DNA from: a virus
Virus record (IMG/VR): IMGVR_UViG_3300006919_014578
Span: 1-20,483 of that record
DNA length: 20,483 nt
Strand: one strand, 5' to 3'
Notes under the pieces: generated by a model
The model's input: only the letters and a program-made list of their open reading frames with translations
Database searches by the model: none
Told to the model about the DNA's origin: nothing
Program-made: the position numbers and the translations under genes
Part shown: positions 1-6,944 of the stretch, in pieces
Position numbering within the stretch: the first letter of the stretch is position 1
Layout of the letters: each line of letters begins with the position of its first letter

Positions 1-544
1 ACACCCTCATATTAAAGAAATGATGTTAACAGGAGGATCCCCAACTATGCACCCTGCTTTAGTAAATGAATTAACACATTTTGCACATGAAAGGAATATC
101 TTTATTACTATCGAAACTGAAGGTTCACATTTCCTCGCTACTGACTACCCTATTAATTTACTTAGTATTAGTCCTAAGTTCTCTAATAGTGTACCCGTAC
201 TTGGGGTATCAACTCCTCAAGGAGCGATTACAGACCAAAAAATGATTGATAAGCATAACAAGTATAGATTAAATACTGAGGCAATCAAAAAATCTATAGA
301 TTATCATGATGATTACCATATTAAACCAGTATTAGATAAAAATTTATCTATGGTAGGGGAAGTAGAAGACTTCTTAAAAGAATGTAATATCCCAGATTAT
401 AAAGTATGGGCTATGCCTGCTGGGGATGATAGGGAAAGTTTAATGGAGTCATATGGTCCTGTTATGAATTTCGTAAGAGACAGAGGATGGCGTTTTACAG
501 GACGTTCACATATTATGGCCTTTAATACAGAAAGATGTGTCTAG
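1..544 (+). CDS. queE: QueE-like 7-carboxy-7-deazaguanine synthase, 3' part only
   Basis: Radical SAM enzyme of the 7-deazaguanine (preQ0) pathway. It would convert 6-carboxytetrahydropterin to 7-carboxy-7-deazaguanine. The reading frame is open from base 2, so the gene starts upstream and the CxxxCxxC cluster motif lies outside the window. What remains matches the QueE pattern: MLTGGSP (the family's TGGEP glycine motif, with Ser for Glu), then IETEGS, then LLSISPKF, then KPVLD, then a VWAMPAGDD segment (the family has a LMPEG-like segment here), then a C-terminal RSHIMAF...ERCV that parallels the R-LH-LW...RGV ending of known QueE. FolE, which supplies the pathway's first step, lies four cistrons on, which supports the assignment. 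Another radical SAM carboxylase-like enzyme cannot be excluded without the N-terminus. Confidence 0.75.
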   Translation, partial: HPHIKEMMLTGGSPTMHPALVNELTHFAHERNIFITIETEGSHFLATDYPINLLSISPKFSNSVPVLGVSTPQGAITDQKMIDKHNKYRLNTEAIKKSIDYHDDYHIKPVLDKNLSMVGEVEDFLKECNIPDYKVWAMPAGDDRESLMESYGPVMNFVRDRGWRFTGRSHIMAFNTERCV

Positions 545-674
545 GGAAGAAGCTCTTCGTACATTAGAGGAAATAGAAGAAAATGTAAATACTTGCTGTG
601 CCATTACTATGGAACCAGATGAAGTATTAGTTTTAATAGATAAGTTAAAAAATTATATAAAAAATGAACTTTAA
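537..674 (+). CDS. Possible 45-residue protein with a GTG start
   Basis: A short open frame between the QueE-like gene and the oxygenase. It begins at GTG 537, overlaps the QueE stop by 8 bases, and runs to TAA at 672-674, overlapping the next start (ATG 664) by 11 bases. Without it the 119-base gap would be unusual in a region where genes normally touch. The translation is acidic then amphipathic: SREEALRTLEEIEENVN, then a CC pair, then EPDEVLVLIDKLKNYIKN, so two helices are likely. The frame is closed upstream by a stop at 474-476, and no ATG gives a comparable length. I do not recognise the family. It might instead be non-coding or the remnant of a longer protein. Confidence 0.45.
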   Translation: MSREEALRTLEEIEENVNTCCAITMEPDEVLVLIDKLKNYIKNEL

Positions 675-1281
675 AGACACAATAGGGATTTTTCCCAAAT
701 TATTTACTCCTGATGAATGTAAAACTCTAATCACATTATTTGAAGATTATAATAGGGCGGGGGTTGCATACGAAGGAAATAATGCTTCCGGAAATAAAGA
801 ATTAAAAAAATCTATTGATTATAATCTCTTTATAAACGAAGAAGAAAATAAATTACAAATCAATAAAATAAATGGTTTATTTAATAAAGCTTTAGACCAG
901 TATTTAGAAGAATACCCTCATAGAGAACAATATGAACATAGTAGAATTATAGTTAATAAAACCTATTATCCTTTATTTCAAATTCAAAAATATAATAAAA
1001 ATGAAGGCCATTATAATGCGTGGCATGTAGAAAAAGAAGATTGGCCTAGTTCTAGGAGAATGTTTGTTTTTATTTTATATTTAAATGATGTTAAAAAAGG
1101 AGGGGAAACTGGATTTTTATTTAAAGAAGAGGGTCAAGAAGATTTCTTTAAAGTAAAACCTGAAATAGGAAAATTAATTATCCATCCTGCTAGTTGGCCT
1201 TATATTCATAAAGGATATATGCCTGAATCAAATGATAAATATATTTTAACCACATGGCTATCTTATAGCCCAGATATTTAA
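664..1281 (+). CDS. 2OG-Fe(II) oxygenase, prolyl 4-hydroxylase-like
   Basis: A 205-residue protein with the double-stranded beta-helix pattern of 2-oxoglutarate and iron dependent oxygenases. The probable metal ligands are His121 and Glu123 (WHVEKED) and His182 (YIHKGYMP). Lys192, ten residues after the distal His, is where the family places the basic residue that binds 2-oxoglutarate. GGET at 146-149 and the preceding FILYLND strand are also typical of the P4H-like group. The first motif is HxE rather than the commoner HxD. The substrate is not evident; enzymes of this fold act on proteins, nucleobases and small molecules. It lies between a QueE-like gene and folE, 12 bases before the latter. 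Confidence 0.8.
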   Translation: MNFKDTIGIFPKLFTPDECKTLITLFEDYNRAGVAYEGNNASGNKELKKSIDYNLFINEEENKLQINKINGLFNKALDQYLEEYPHREQYEHSRIIVNKTYYPLFQIQKYNKNEGHYNAWHVEKEDWPSSRRMFVFILYLNDVKKGGETGFLFKEEGQEDFFKVKPEIGKLIIHPASWPYIHKGYMPESNDKYILTTWLSYSPDI

Positions 1282-1293
1282 TAAGTTATATAA

Positions 1294-1989
1294 ATGGAAA
1301 ACACAAGAAGAAAACAACATCAGGATTTAGAATCAGTTCCAATTGGGTATGCTAATGGAGTAGCACCTGGATTTCCTTTTACTGATAAGGAAAAACGAAG
1401 TATGATTAGAAATGCTGCTAAACATTATGGAAAATTTCTTAATGCATTAGGTTGTGATTGGGAAAATGATCCTAATTCAATGGAAACCCCAATGCGAGTA
1501 GCTAAAGCATATGTAAATGACCTTTGGGAAGGTCGTTATACCGCTATGAGTGAAATTACCTCATTTCCATCAGATGGTTATGATGGTATTGTAATTGAAA
1601 GAAATATTCCTATCACTTCAATGTGTTCACACCACCATCAAACAATTCAAGGTGTAGTACATATTGGTTATGTAGTAGGAGAAGAAGGTAGAGTAATTGG
1701 TCTTTCTAAACTAAATAGAATCGTAGAATTATTTGGTCGAAGGGGAGCAATCCAAGAACAACTTACCTCAGCAATTCATAATGCTGTAGATAAGATTTGT
1801 GAAAAAAATAAGGGTGTAATTGTAACTGTAGTTGCTACTCACTCTTGTGTATCTTGTAGAGGTGTAAAACATCAAGGTGCTTCAATGGTTACAACTAAAG
1901 CTAATGGGGTGTTTATGGATGATACAAATCAAGCAAGAAAAGAATTTTTTGATAGTATTAAAATTAATAATGGATCACACCCAGTATAA
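1294..1989 (+). CDS. folE: GTP cyclohydrolase I
   Basis: Converts GTP to 7,8-dihydroneopterin triphosphate, the first step of both tetrahydrofolate and 7-deazaguanine (queuosine/preQ0) synthesis. The 231-residue protein has the family's usual length and the zinc ligands Cys111, His114 (MCSHHH) and Cys185 (THSCVSCRG). It also has the core signatures IGLSKLNRIVELFGRR at 135-150, IQEQLT at 153-158 and RGVKHQGASM at 189-198. In the usual CEHH motif, Ser112 replaces Glu. With a QueE-like gene just upstream, the product most likely feeds preQ0-type synthesis rather than folate. The stop overlaps the next start as TAATG. Confidence 0.93.
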   Translation: MENTRRKQHQDLESVPIGYANGVAPGFPFTDKEKRSMIRNAAKHYGKFLNALGCDWENDPNSMETPMRVAKAYVNDLWEGRYTAMSEITSFPSDGYDGIVIERNIPITSMCSHHHQTIQGVVHIGYVVGEEGRVIGLSKLNRIVELFGRRGAIQEQLTSAIHNAVDKICEKNKGVIVTVVATHSCVSCRGVKHQGASMVTTKANGVFMDDTNQARKEFFDSIKINNGSHPV

Positions 1990-2402
1990 TGTTAAAAATA
2001 GACGATAATAAAATAGCTGTTAGTTGGTGGGATATGTCAGATCTTATAAAAGAATTAGCTGATAAAATTCCATTTGAAGTTCCACTAGCAGATTCAATTT
2101 ATGGAATACCTAGAGGAGGTTTAATCCCTGCTGTTATGTTATCACATGCTACAGGTTTACCTCTAGTACAAACCATAGGAAAAGATACATTAATAGTAGA
2201 TGATATGACTGATAGTGGAGTTACTATGAATAAAATGCCTGGACAATGGACAGCAACATTATTTCATAAACCCCATACTTCTATTTTTACTCCTAATGTT
2301 TATAGTAAATTACATGAAGGGGATGAATGGTTAATTTTCCCTTGGGAAAAATTTGATTCACCTGCAGTACAAGATTATTTAAATAAAGAGGAAAATGGGT
2401 AA
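1989..2402 (+). CDS. Type I phosphoribosyltransferase-like protein
   Basis: A short (137-residue) protein with the PRPP-binding loop of type I phosphoribosyltransferases: TLIVDDMTDSGVT at 67-79, where the two acidic residues and the TDSG loop hold the PRPP phosphate and ribose. An upstream YGIPRGGLIPAVML segment at 38-51 resembles the PRGG region of xanthine-guanine and related PRTases. It is shorter than most full enzymes (150-210 residues), with a reduced hood. The base substrate cannot be read from the sequence. Its place between folE and a MazG-like gene suggests nucleotide salvage or supply of a modified base. It begins one base inside the folE stop and overlaps the next gene by 8 bases. 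Confidence 0.8.
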   Translation: MLKIDDNKIAVSWWDMSDLIKELADKIPFEVPLADSIYGIPRGGLIPAVMLSHATGLPLVQTIGKDTLIVDDMTDSGVTMNKMPGQWTATLFHKPHTSIFTPNVYSKLHEGDEWLIFPWEKFDSPAVQDYLNKEENG

Positions 2403-2937
2403 ACAATTAGAATTATTTAGCAAAGCCGACGTGCCCTTTGTTAATGAAGTAGAAATTTTTAATCGCACGTTCGGAAAACCAAATGAATATGAACCAACAA
2501 TACCAGAAGAAAAGGAGTGGAAATTCGTATACGACTTTGTACTTGAAGAATTGGAAGAATATAGACAGGCTTGCGAAAACGGAGACATCGTGGAAGTTTT
2601 GGATGCTTTGTGCGATATTGCTTATGTTTCCCTTGGGAACGGTGTTATGCTACACGGCCTTAAGGATAAGATATGGCCAGCGTATCAAGAAGTACAAGCA
2701 AGCAATATGTCAAAGTCTTGTAGCACTGAAGAAGAAGCCATGGAGACTGTCACCCTCCGCTCTAAAGAACAAAATGAGCCATGTCACTATGAGAGGGTGG
2801 AGGAAAGATTTGTAGTATATAGAACTCGAGATAGAAAAGTAATGAAGTCTATAAATTATTTTAGACCTGATTTACATCAATTTTTTACTGGAGATGAAAT
2901 CCAAAAAACAAAACCCCAACAACACGTAGGAATTTAA
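2395..2937 (+). CDS. MazG-like nucleotide pyrophosphohydrolase
   Basis: A 180-residue member of the all-alpha NTP pyrophosphohydrolase (MazG/PRA-PH) superfamily, which hydrolyses NTPs or dNTPs to NMPs and pyrophosphate. The metal-binding pattern is present: EELEE at 51-55, then ExxDxxxD at Glu67, Asp70 and Asp74, with a later conserved-type Asn104 in SNMSK. The region after residue 110 is a less conserved tail (FRPDLHQFF) of unknown role. Base composition is odd: 2461-2820 counts to about 42% GC against roughly 27-30% nearby, and it uses codons that are rare elsewhere in the window. The gene starts 8 bases inside the phosphoribosyltransferase gene and ends with TAATG, coupled to the polymerase. 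Confidence 0.8.
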   Translation: MGKQLELFSKADVPFVNEVEIFNRTFGKPNEYEPTIPEEKEWKFVYDFVLEELEEYRQACENGDIVEVLDALCDIAYVSLGNGVMLHGLKDKIWPAYQEVQASNMSKSCSTEEEAMETVTLRSKEQNEPCHYERVEERFVVYRTRDRKVMKSINYFRPDLHQFFTGDEIQKTKPQQHVGI

Positions 2938-4745
2938 TGTATAAAAAGTGTTATATAGGGGATAAAGAAGGTCCTAATCTTTTTAATATGCACTATTGGG
3001 AATCTGATGGTAAGCTTAAAACCGAACTTTGGGAAAATATTGCTTATATAGAAGATGAAAGAGGTGAATATAAAGGACTTAATGGAGAAAAATTAGTTCC
3101 CACAGGGGATTGGTATTTTTCTAAAAATGAAAAATTTAGACATAAAAATACCCCTGGTTTACATTTCTATGATATGCAATTACATCAAAAATTTCTTATT
3201 GAAAAATATGGAACTAATGATGAACCCTCTGTAAACCATAAAGAACTATTTTTTGATATTGAGTGCGAAATTGGAGGAGCATTAACTGAAGATTATATTG
3301 AGGATGCTCCTATGCCTATTACTTCAATAGCATTTTGGTATAAACAACAAGATGTATGGGGGTGTTTAATTTTAGATCCTAAAGGACAAGTAGAAAAAAT
3401 TGTTCCTAATTCACCTAATTTTGAAGGAAAAATCATTTTGCCTTTTAGAACAGAAGAAGGACTATTAAAATATTGGGTTAGAAACATTATCCAAAAAATA
3501 GAACCAGATATATTAATAGGATACAATAGTGACTTTTTTGATATTCCTTACTTATATTATAGAATTTGGAACGTGTGTGGTATAGATGAAGCAAATTCTA
3601 TGTCCCCTTTATATGATGTTTTTCAAAAAGAAGAACCTGTATCGTCTAGAAGATACAATAAACTTAGAGAAATGAGTTGGTGGAAAGATACTTGGGTTCA
3701 GATTAAAGGAATTGAATCTTTAGATTATATGCGTTTGCATAAAAAATATAGTTGGAAAGATGAACCAAGTTGGAAATTAGATGCTATTGGGGAAAAATAT
3801 GCAGGCGTAAATAAGATTGAATATGATGGAAATCTAAATCAATTATATGAAACTGATATTAATAAATTTGTAGAATATAACTTCCGTGATGTTGAAATAC
3901 TTAAATTACTAGATGAAAAGCTTCAGTATATTGCTTTAACTAAGAACCTATCCCATAAAGGAAAACATAATTATAGTGAAGTTTATCATAATAGTGTTAC
4001 ACAAGATGGAGCTATTTCTGCCTATTTATTAGGACAAGGAATAATTCCTTCTAATAAAGAAATTAATCCTAAAAAGAAAAAAGGGTATGCTGGTGGTTAT
4101 TTATTTTGCCCTCAAGCAGGATTATACAAATATATGTTTGATGAAGATTTAACTTCTCTATACCCTTCTATTATTATGACTCTTAATATAGGCAAAGAAA
4201 CTTATGTTGGTAGAGTACTTACTTTTAAATTCGATGAATTAGGAAGAGAAATAGTTGATGATAGAAATAATAGACTAGGGCTTAATGATTTAAAAGCTAG
4301 AGATCCTAAATCAAAAATAGTATTTGAAGACCTTAATGGTAATTGGGAAAAATGGGAAGTTGGAAAAATAGTCAAAGCAATTGAGACAGGGAAATATACT
4401 GTTTCAGCAAATGGTTCTTTCTTCTCAACCCAATCCCAATCTACTCTATCAGCTATTTTAGCAAAATGGTTTCAAGAAAGAGTTGATTACAAAAATAAAA
4501 TGAAATCCGCTTATAAAGCTGGAAATAAAGAAAAAGGGGAATATTATCATTTAATGCAATATACTATGAAAATTCTTCTTAATAGTTTGTATGGTGCTAC
4601 TGCCTTACCTAATTTTAGGTATGGTATGAATCATGCTATTTTAAGTGAAGCCATTACTTTAAGTGGACACAGAATCATCCAGGAATCAGCTTTATGTGTT
4701 AATAAACATATGAATAAAGTACTAAAAGGGGAATTAACATTATGA
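2937..4745 (+). CDS. 43A: DNA polymerase (gp43-type), N-terminal fragment: exonuclease, motifs A and B
   Basis: The first 602 residues of a T4 gp43-like family B replicative DNA polymerase. The 3'-5' exonuclease motifs are complete: FDIE with Asp107 and Glu109, YNSDFFDIPY with Asp202, and YNFRD with Tyr314 and Asp318. Polymerase motif A is DLTSLYPS at 404-411, with Asp404 as a catalytic metal ligand; motif B is KILLNSLYG at 545-553. The frame then stops after EALNKH-like helix residues (CVNKHMNKVLKGELTL), where T4 gp43 continues towards motif C. The missing part is encoded at 5110-6066. The two pieces sum to 920 residues, close to T4 gp43 (898). The stop overlaps the next start as ATGA (4742-4745). 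It should need the C-terminal piece to be active. Confidence 0.93.
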   Translation: MYKKCYIGDKEGPNLFNMHYWESDGKLKTELWENIAYIEDERGEYKGLNGEKLVPTGDWYFSKNEKFRHKNTPGLHFYDMQLHQKFLIEKYGTNDEPSVNHKELFFDIECEIGGALTEDYIEDAPMPITSIAFWYKQQDVWGCLILDPKGQVEKIVPNSPNFEGKIILPFRTEEGLLKYWVRNIIQKIEPDILIGYNSDFFDIPYLYYRIWNVCGIDEANSMSPLYDVFQKEEPVSSRRYNKLREMSWWKDTWVQIKGIESLDYMRLHKKYSWKDEPSWKLDAIGEKYAGVNKIEYDGNLNQLYETDINKFVEYNFRDVEILKLLDEKLQYIALTKNLSHKGKHNYSEVYHNSVTQDGAISAYLLGQGIIPSNKEINPKKKKGYAGGYLFCPQAGLYKYMFDEDLTSLYPSIIMTLNIGKETYVGRVLTFKFDELGREIVDDRNNRLGLNDLKARDPKSKIVFEDLNGNWEKWEVGKIVKAIETGKYTVSANGSFFSTQSQSTLSAILAKWFQERVDYKNKMKSAYKAGNKEKGEYYHLMQYTMKILLNSLYGATALPNFRYGMNHAILSEAITLSGHRIIQESALCVNKHMNKVLKGELTL

Positions 4746-5113
4746 CTTTAATTAAAATTTCAAATGGTGAATTATTAGATAGAATTTCTATTATAGAGTT
4801 AAAAAAACTTAATATGGAAAACCCTGCTAATTTAGCTTCAATAGAAAGGGAATTTTTAGAATTAAACCCTAAGTGTGTTGATCTATTTACAAAAAATGAT
4901 CATTCTGTTAAGGTACTTTATTTGTCTTTAGCTAAAATTAATAGTACATTATGGGAATTAGAAAATAAAGTTAGAGATAAAAACATAAGCGATAAGGATT
5001 TTGTTATGTATTCTAAACAAATATTTAAATTAAACGAAAAAAGAAATAAAATAAAAAATGACATTAATATAATTACAGGTAGTGATTATTTAGATGTTAA
5101 AGAATATTCATGA
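4742..5113 (+). CDS. DUF6165-like protein lying between the two polymerase cistrons
   Basis: A 123-residue protein separating the two polymerase genes. I recognise the pattern of DUF6165: SNGELLDRISIIELKK near the N-terminus, a mid helix with IEREFLEL, then INSTLWELENKVRD and LNEKRNKIKNDIN. It should be mostly alpha-helical. The family's function is unknown to me; from memory, relatives often lie near surface-polysaccharide genes in bacteria and phages. I see no homing-endonuclease motif (LAGLIDADG, GIY-YIG, HNH). It is joined at both ends by ATGA overlaps (4742-4745 and 5110-5113), so it reads as an independent, translationally coupled cistron, not an intein or intron. Family confidence is moderate. 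Confidence 0.7.
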   Translation: MTLIKISNGELLDRISIIELKKLNMENPANLASIEREFLELNPKCVDLFTKNDHSVKVLYLSLAKINSTLWELENKVRDKNISDKDFVMYSKQIFKLNEKRNKIKNDINIITGSDYLDVKEYS

Positions 5114-6066
5114 AGTACTTACAAGAAACACCTTGGTTTATTTGCAATGATGGGGATCAGAACTTCTGTGCTTATGTAGATACTGACTCTAACTATTTCA
5201 ACGCTGAACCTATATTATTACATAAATATCCTGATTTTGAATCCTTCCCAGATGAGAAAAAAGATGAATTATTAGAAGATATAGCTCTTAAATATCAAGA
5301 TATTATTACTGATTTTTATAGTGAGTTAGCTATAGATTGTTTTAATGTAGAACAATTTAAATGGTTTGATAAACCCCATTGGTTAGAAATGAAAACCGAA
5401 TGTGTTATTCGTTCTGCTTATTTTAGAAATACTAGACGTTACGCTCAATGGATAACAAAACAAGAAGGTATAGTTAAAGAAACTTTAGATATTAAAGGAT
5501 TAGAATTTATGAAAACAAATTTTCCTAAAACTTTAGGGGATTTTTTCCATAATATTTTAGTTCAAACTCTAAAAGGAGCAACACACACAGAAATTTTAGA
5601 CCAAATTAAAGAATTTAAAGAGAAAATATTATCAGGAGAAATACCTTTAGCAGAACTAGGTAATCCAACTTCTGTTAAAAAATTAGATAAATATTCAGGT
5701 AGAAAACCCAGAGCAGGAGAAATGTTTACTGAAATAGAAAAAGGATGTCCTGCACCTGTTAGGGCAGCTATTAAATATAATGATTTACTTACCTTTTGGG
5801 GGTTAGATAAAGAATATAATTTAATTACTGCTTATGATAAAGTAAAATGGACTTATTTAAAAGATAATCCTTATAAAATAGAAGCATTAGCATTTTTAGA
5901 TTATGAAATGCCTTCTAAAATTGAAGAATTTTTTAATCAATATGCAGATAGAAAAAAAATATTTGATAGTATTTTATTAAATAAATTAGAAGGATTTTTT
6001 AGTGATATTGGTTGGAGTCTTGATACAAATCCTTATGTTAATGCGTTTAAAATGTTAGAAGTATGA
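5110..6066 (+). CDS. 43B: DNA polymerase (gp43-type), C-terminal fragment: motif C, palm end and thumb
   Basis: The 318-residue C-terminal piece of the split family B polymerase. Motif C appears almost at once as YVDTDS at 22-27, whose Asp24 and Asp26 complete the metal site begun by Asp404 on the other polypeptide. The KKRY-like DNA-contact segment follows (AYFRNTRRYAQ, 103-113), then KGLEFMKTNFPK at 129-140, matching the palm/thumb junction of T4 gp43. The C-terminal end should carry the sliding-clamp contact. The short lead MKYLQETPWFICNDGDQNF replaces a stretch T4 reads straight through, so the ATG probably arose at the break. The gene is coupled by ATGA overlaps to both neighbours. It has no expected activity alone. 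Confidence 0.92.
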   Translation: MKYLQETPWFICNDGDQNFCAYVDTDSNYFNAEPILLHKYPDFESFPDEKKDELLEDIALKYQDIITDFYSELAIDCFNVEQFKWFDKPHWLEMKTECVIRSAYFRNTRRYAQWITKQEGIVKETLDIKGLEFMKTNFPKTLGDFFHNILVQTLKGATHTEILDQIKEFKEKILSGEIPLAELGNPTSVKKLDKYSGRKPRAGEMFTEIEKGCPAPVRAAIKYNDLLTFWGLDKEYNLITAYDKVKWTYLKDNPYKIEALAFLDYEMPSKIEEFFNQYADRKKIFDSILLNKLEGFFSDIGWSLDTNPYVNAFKMLEV

Positions 6067-6944
6067 GAGACTTTTGGAAAACCACTAAGTGGCCAACTTT
6101 AGAATTTACTACATCTATATCACCAAAAGGATGTATTGTGAATTGTGCTTTTTGTCCTCAAAGAACTTTGGAAAAAATATACCATGCTTTAGAGGGTCAA
6201 CCTAAGCAATTATCAATTGATGATTTTATTACTATAGTTAATAAGGTTCCTGAAGAAGTTAGAATTACCTTTTCTGGATTTACTGAACCTTGGTTAAATC
6301 AAAATTGTACTAGTATGGCGGAATATGCTCATCATAAAGGTCATCCTGTATCTGCGTTTTCAACAGGAATTGGAATGACTTTAGATGATGTAGAACGAGT
6401 TAAAAATATACCTTGGACTAAAGGACCAAATGGAGGTTTTTGTCTACATATTCCTGATACTGAAAGAATAGCAGAACACCCTATTTCAGATAAATTAAGA
6501 AAAGTATATGAAAGGTTTAAAGAATTAGAAAATGAAATTCAGGGATTTTATGTAATGTCAATGGGAGAAGCTCATGAAATAGCTTCTGATTTGTGGCCAA
6601 ATCCTGTTATACCAAATTTTTGGAATAGAGCAGGAAATTTAGTAGGAGAAGCTACTATTAAACCGGCATTAGAAAAAGTAATGGATAGAGTACAACATGC
6701 TGAAATAAAAGGACCTAGTACTTGTGGGTGTATCGAGCATTTATACCATAATGTAGTTTTACCTAATGGTGATGTTTCTATATGCTGTATGGACTATAGT
6801 TTAGAAAAAATACTTGGAAACCTACTAGAAAGTTCGTATGATGATATAATGCCAGCTCCATTGTCTACATTTGATATTTGTAGCAGGTGTGAAAATGGAG
6901 TTAGTCCAAGTTCAATTATAAAAAGGAAAAAAATAGTTATATGA
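6063..6944 (+). CDS. Radical SAM protein with SPASM-like auxiliary cysteines
   Basis: A 293-residue radical SAM enzyme. The 4Fe-4S/AdoMet site is Cys24, Cys28 and Cys31 in GCIVNCAFCPQ, followed by a partial-barrel pattern (EVRITFSGFTEPWLN, where GFTEP replaces GGEP). A second cysteine set near the C-terminus, Cys221, Cys223, Cys241, Cys242, Cys273 and Cys276, surrounds LPNGDVSICCMDY and ILGNL. That arrangement is typical of SPASM/Twitch auxiliary clusters found in peptide-modifying enzymes and anaerobic sulfatase maturases. The substrate is unknown and no precursor peptide is evident next to it. It sits between the polymerase C-terminal gene and the sliding clamp, with ATGA overlaps on both sides, so it should be expressed with the replisome. 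Confidence 0.85.
   Translation: MRDFWKTTKWPTLEFTTSISPKGCIVNCAFCPQRTLEKIYHALEGQPKQLSIDDFITIVNKVPEEVRITFSGFTEPWLNQNCTSMAEYAHHKGHPVSAFSTGIGMTLDDVERVKNIPWTKGPNGGFCLHIPDTERIAEHPISDKLRKVYERFKELENEIQGFYVMSMGEAHEIASDLWPNPVIPNFWNRAGNLVGEATIKPALEKVMDRVQHAEIKGPSTCGCIEHLYHNVVLPNGDVSICCMDYSLEKILGNLLESSYDDIMPAPLSTFDICSRCENGVSPSSIIKRKKIVI

Noticed and set aside
2483-2815. 110-residue open frame in another + frame over the MazG-like gene
   Set aside because: It is a shadow caused by raised GC in this stretch; the MazG motifs lie in the other frame and the shadow shows no domain.
4742-5113. Intein or group I intron interrupting the polymerase
   Set aside because: There is a full independent cistron with its own ATG and stop at both ATGA junctions, no intein splice residues and no room for an intron core.
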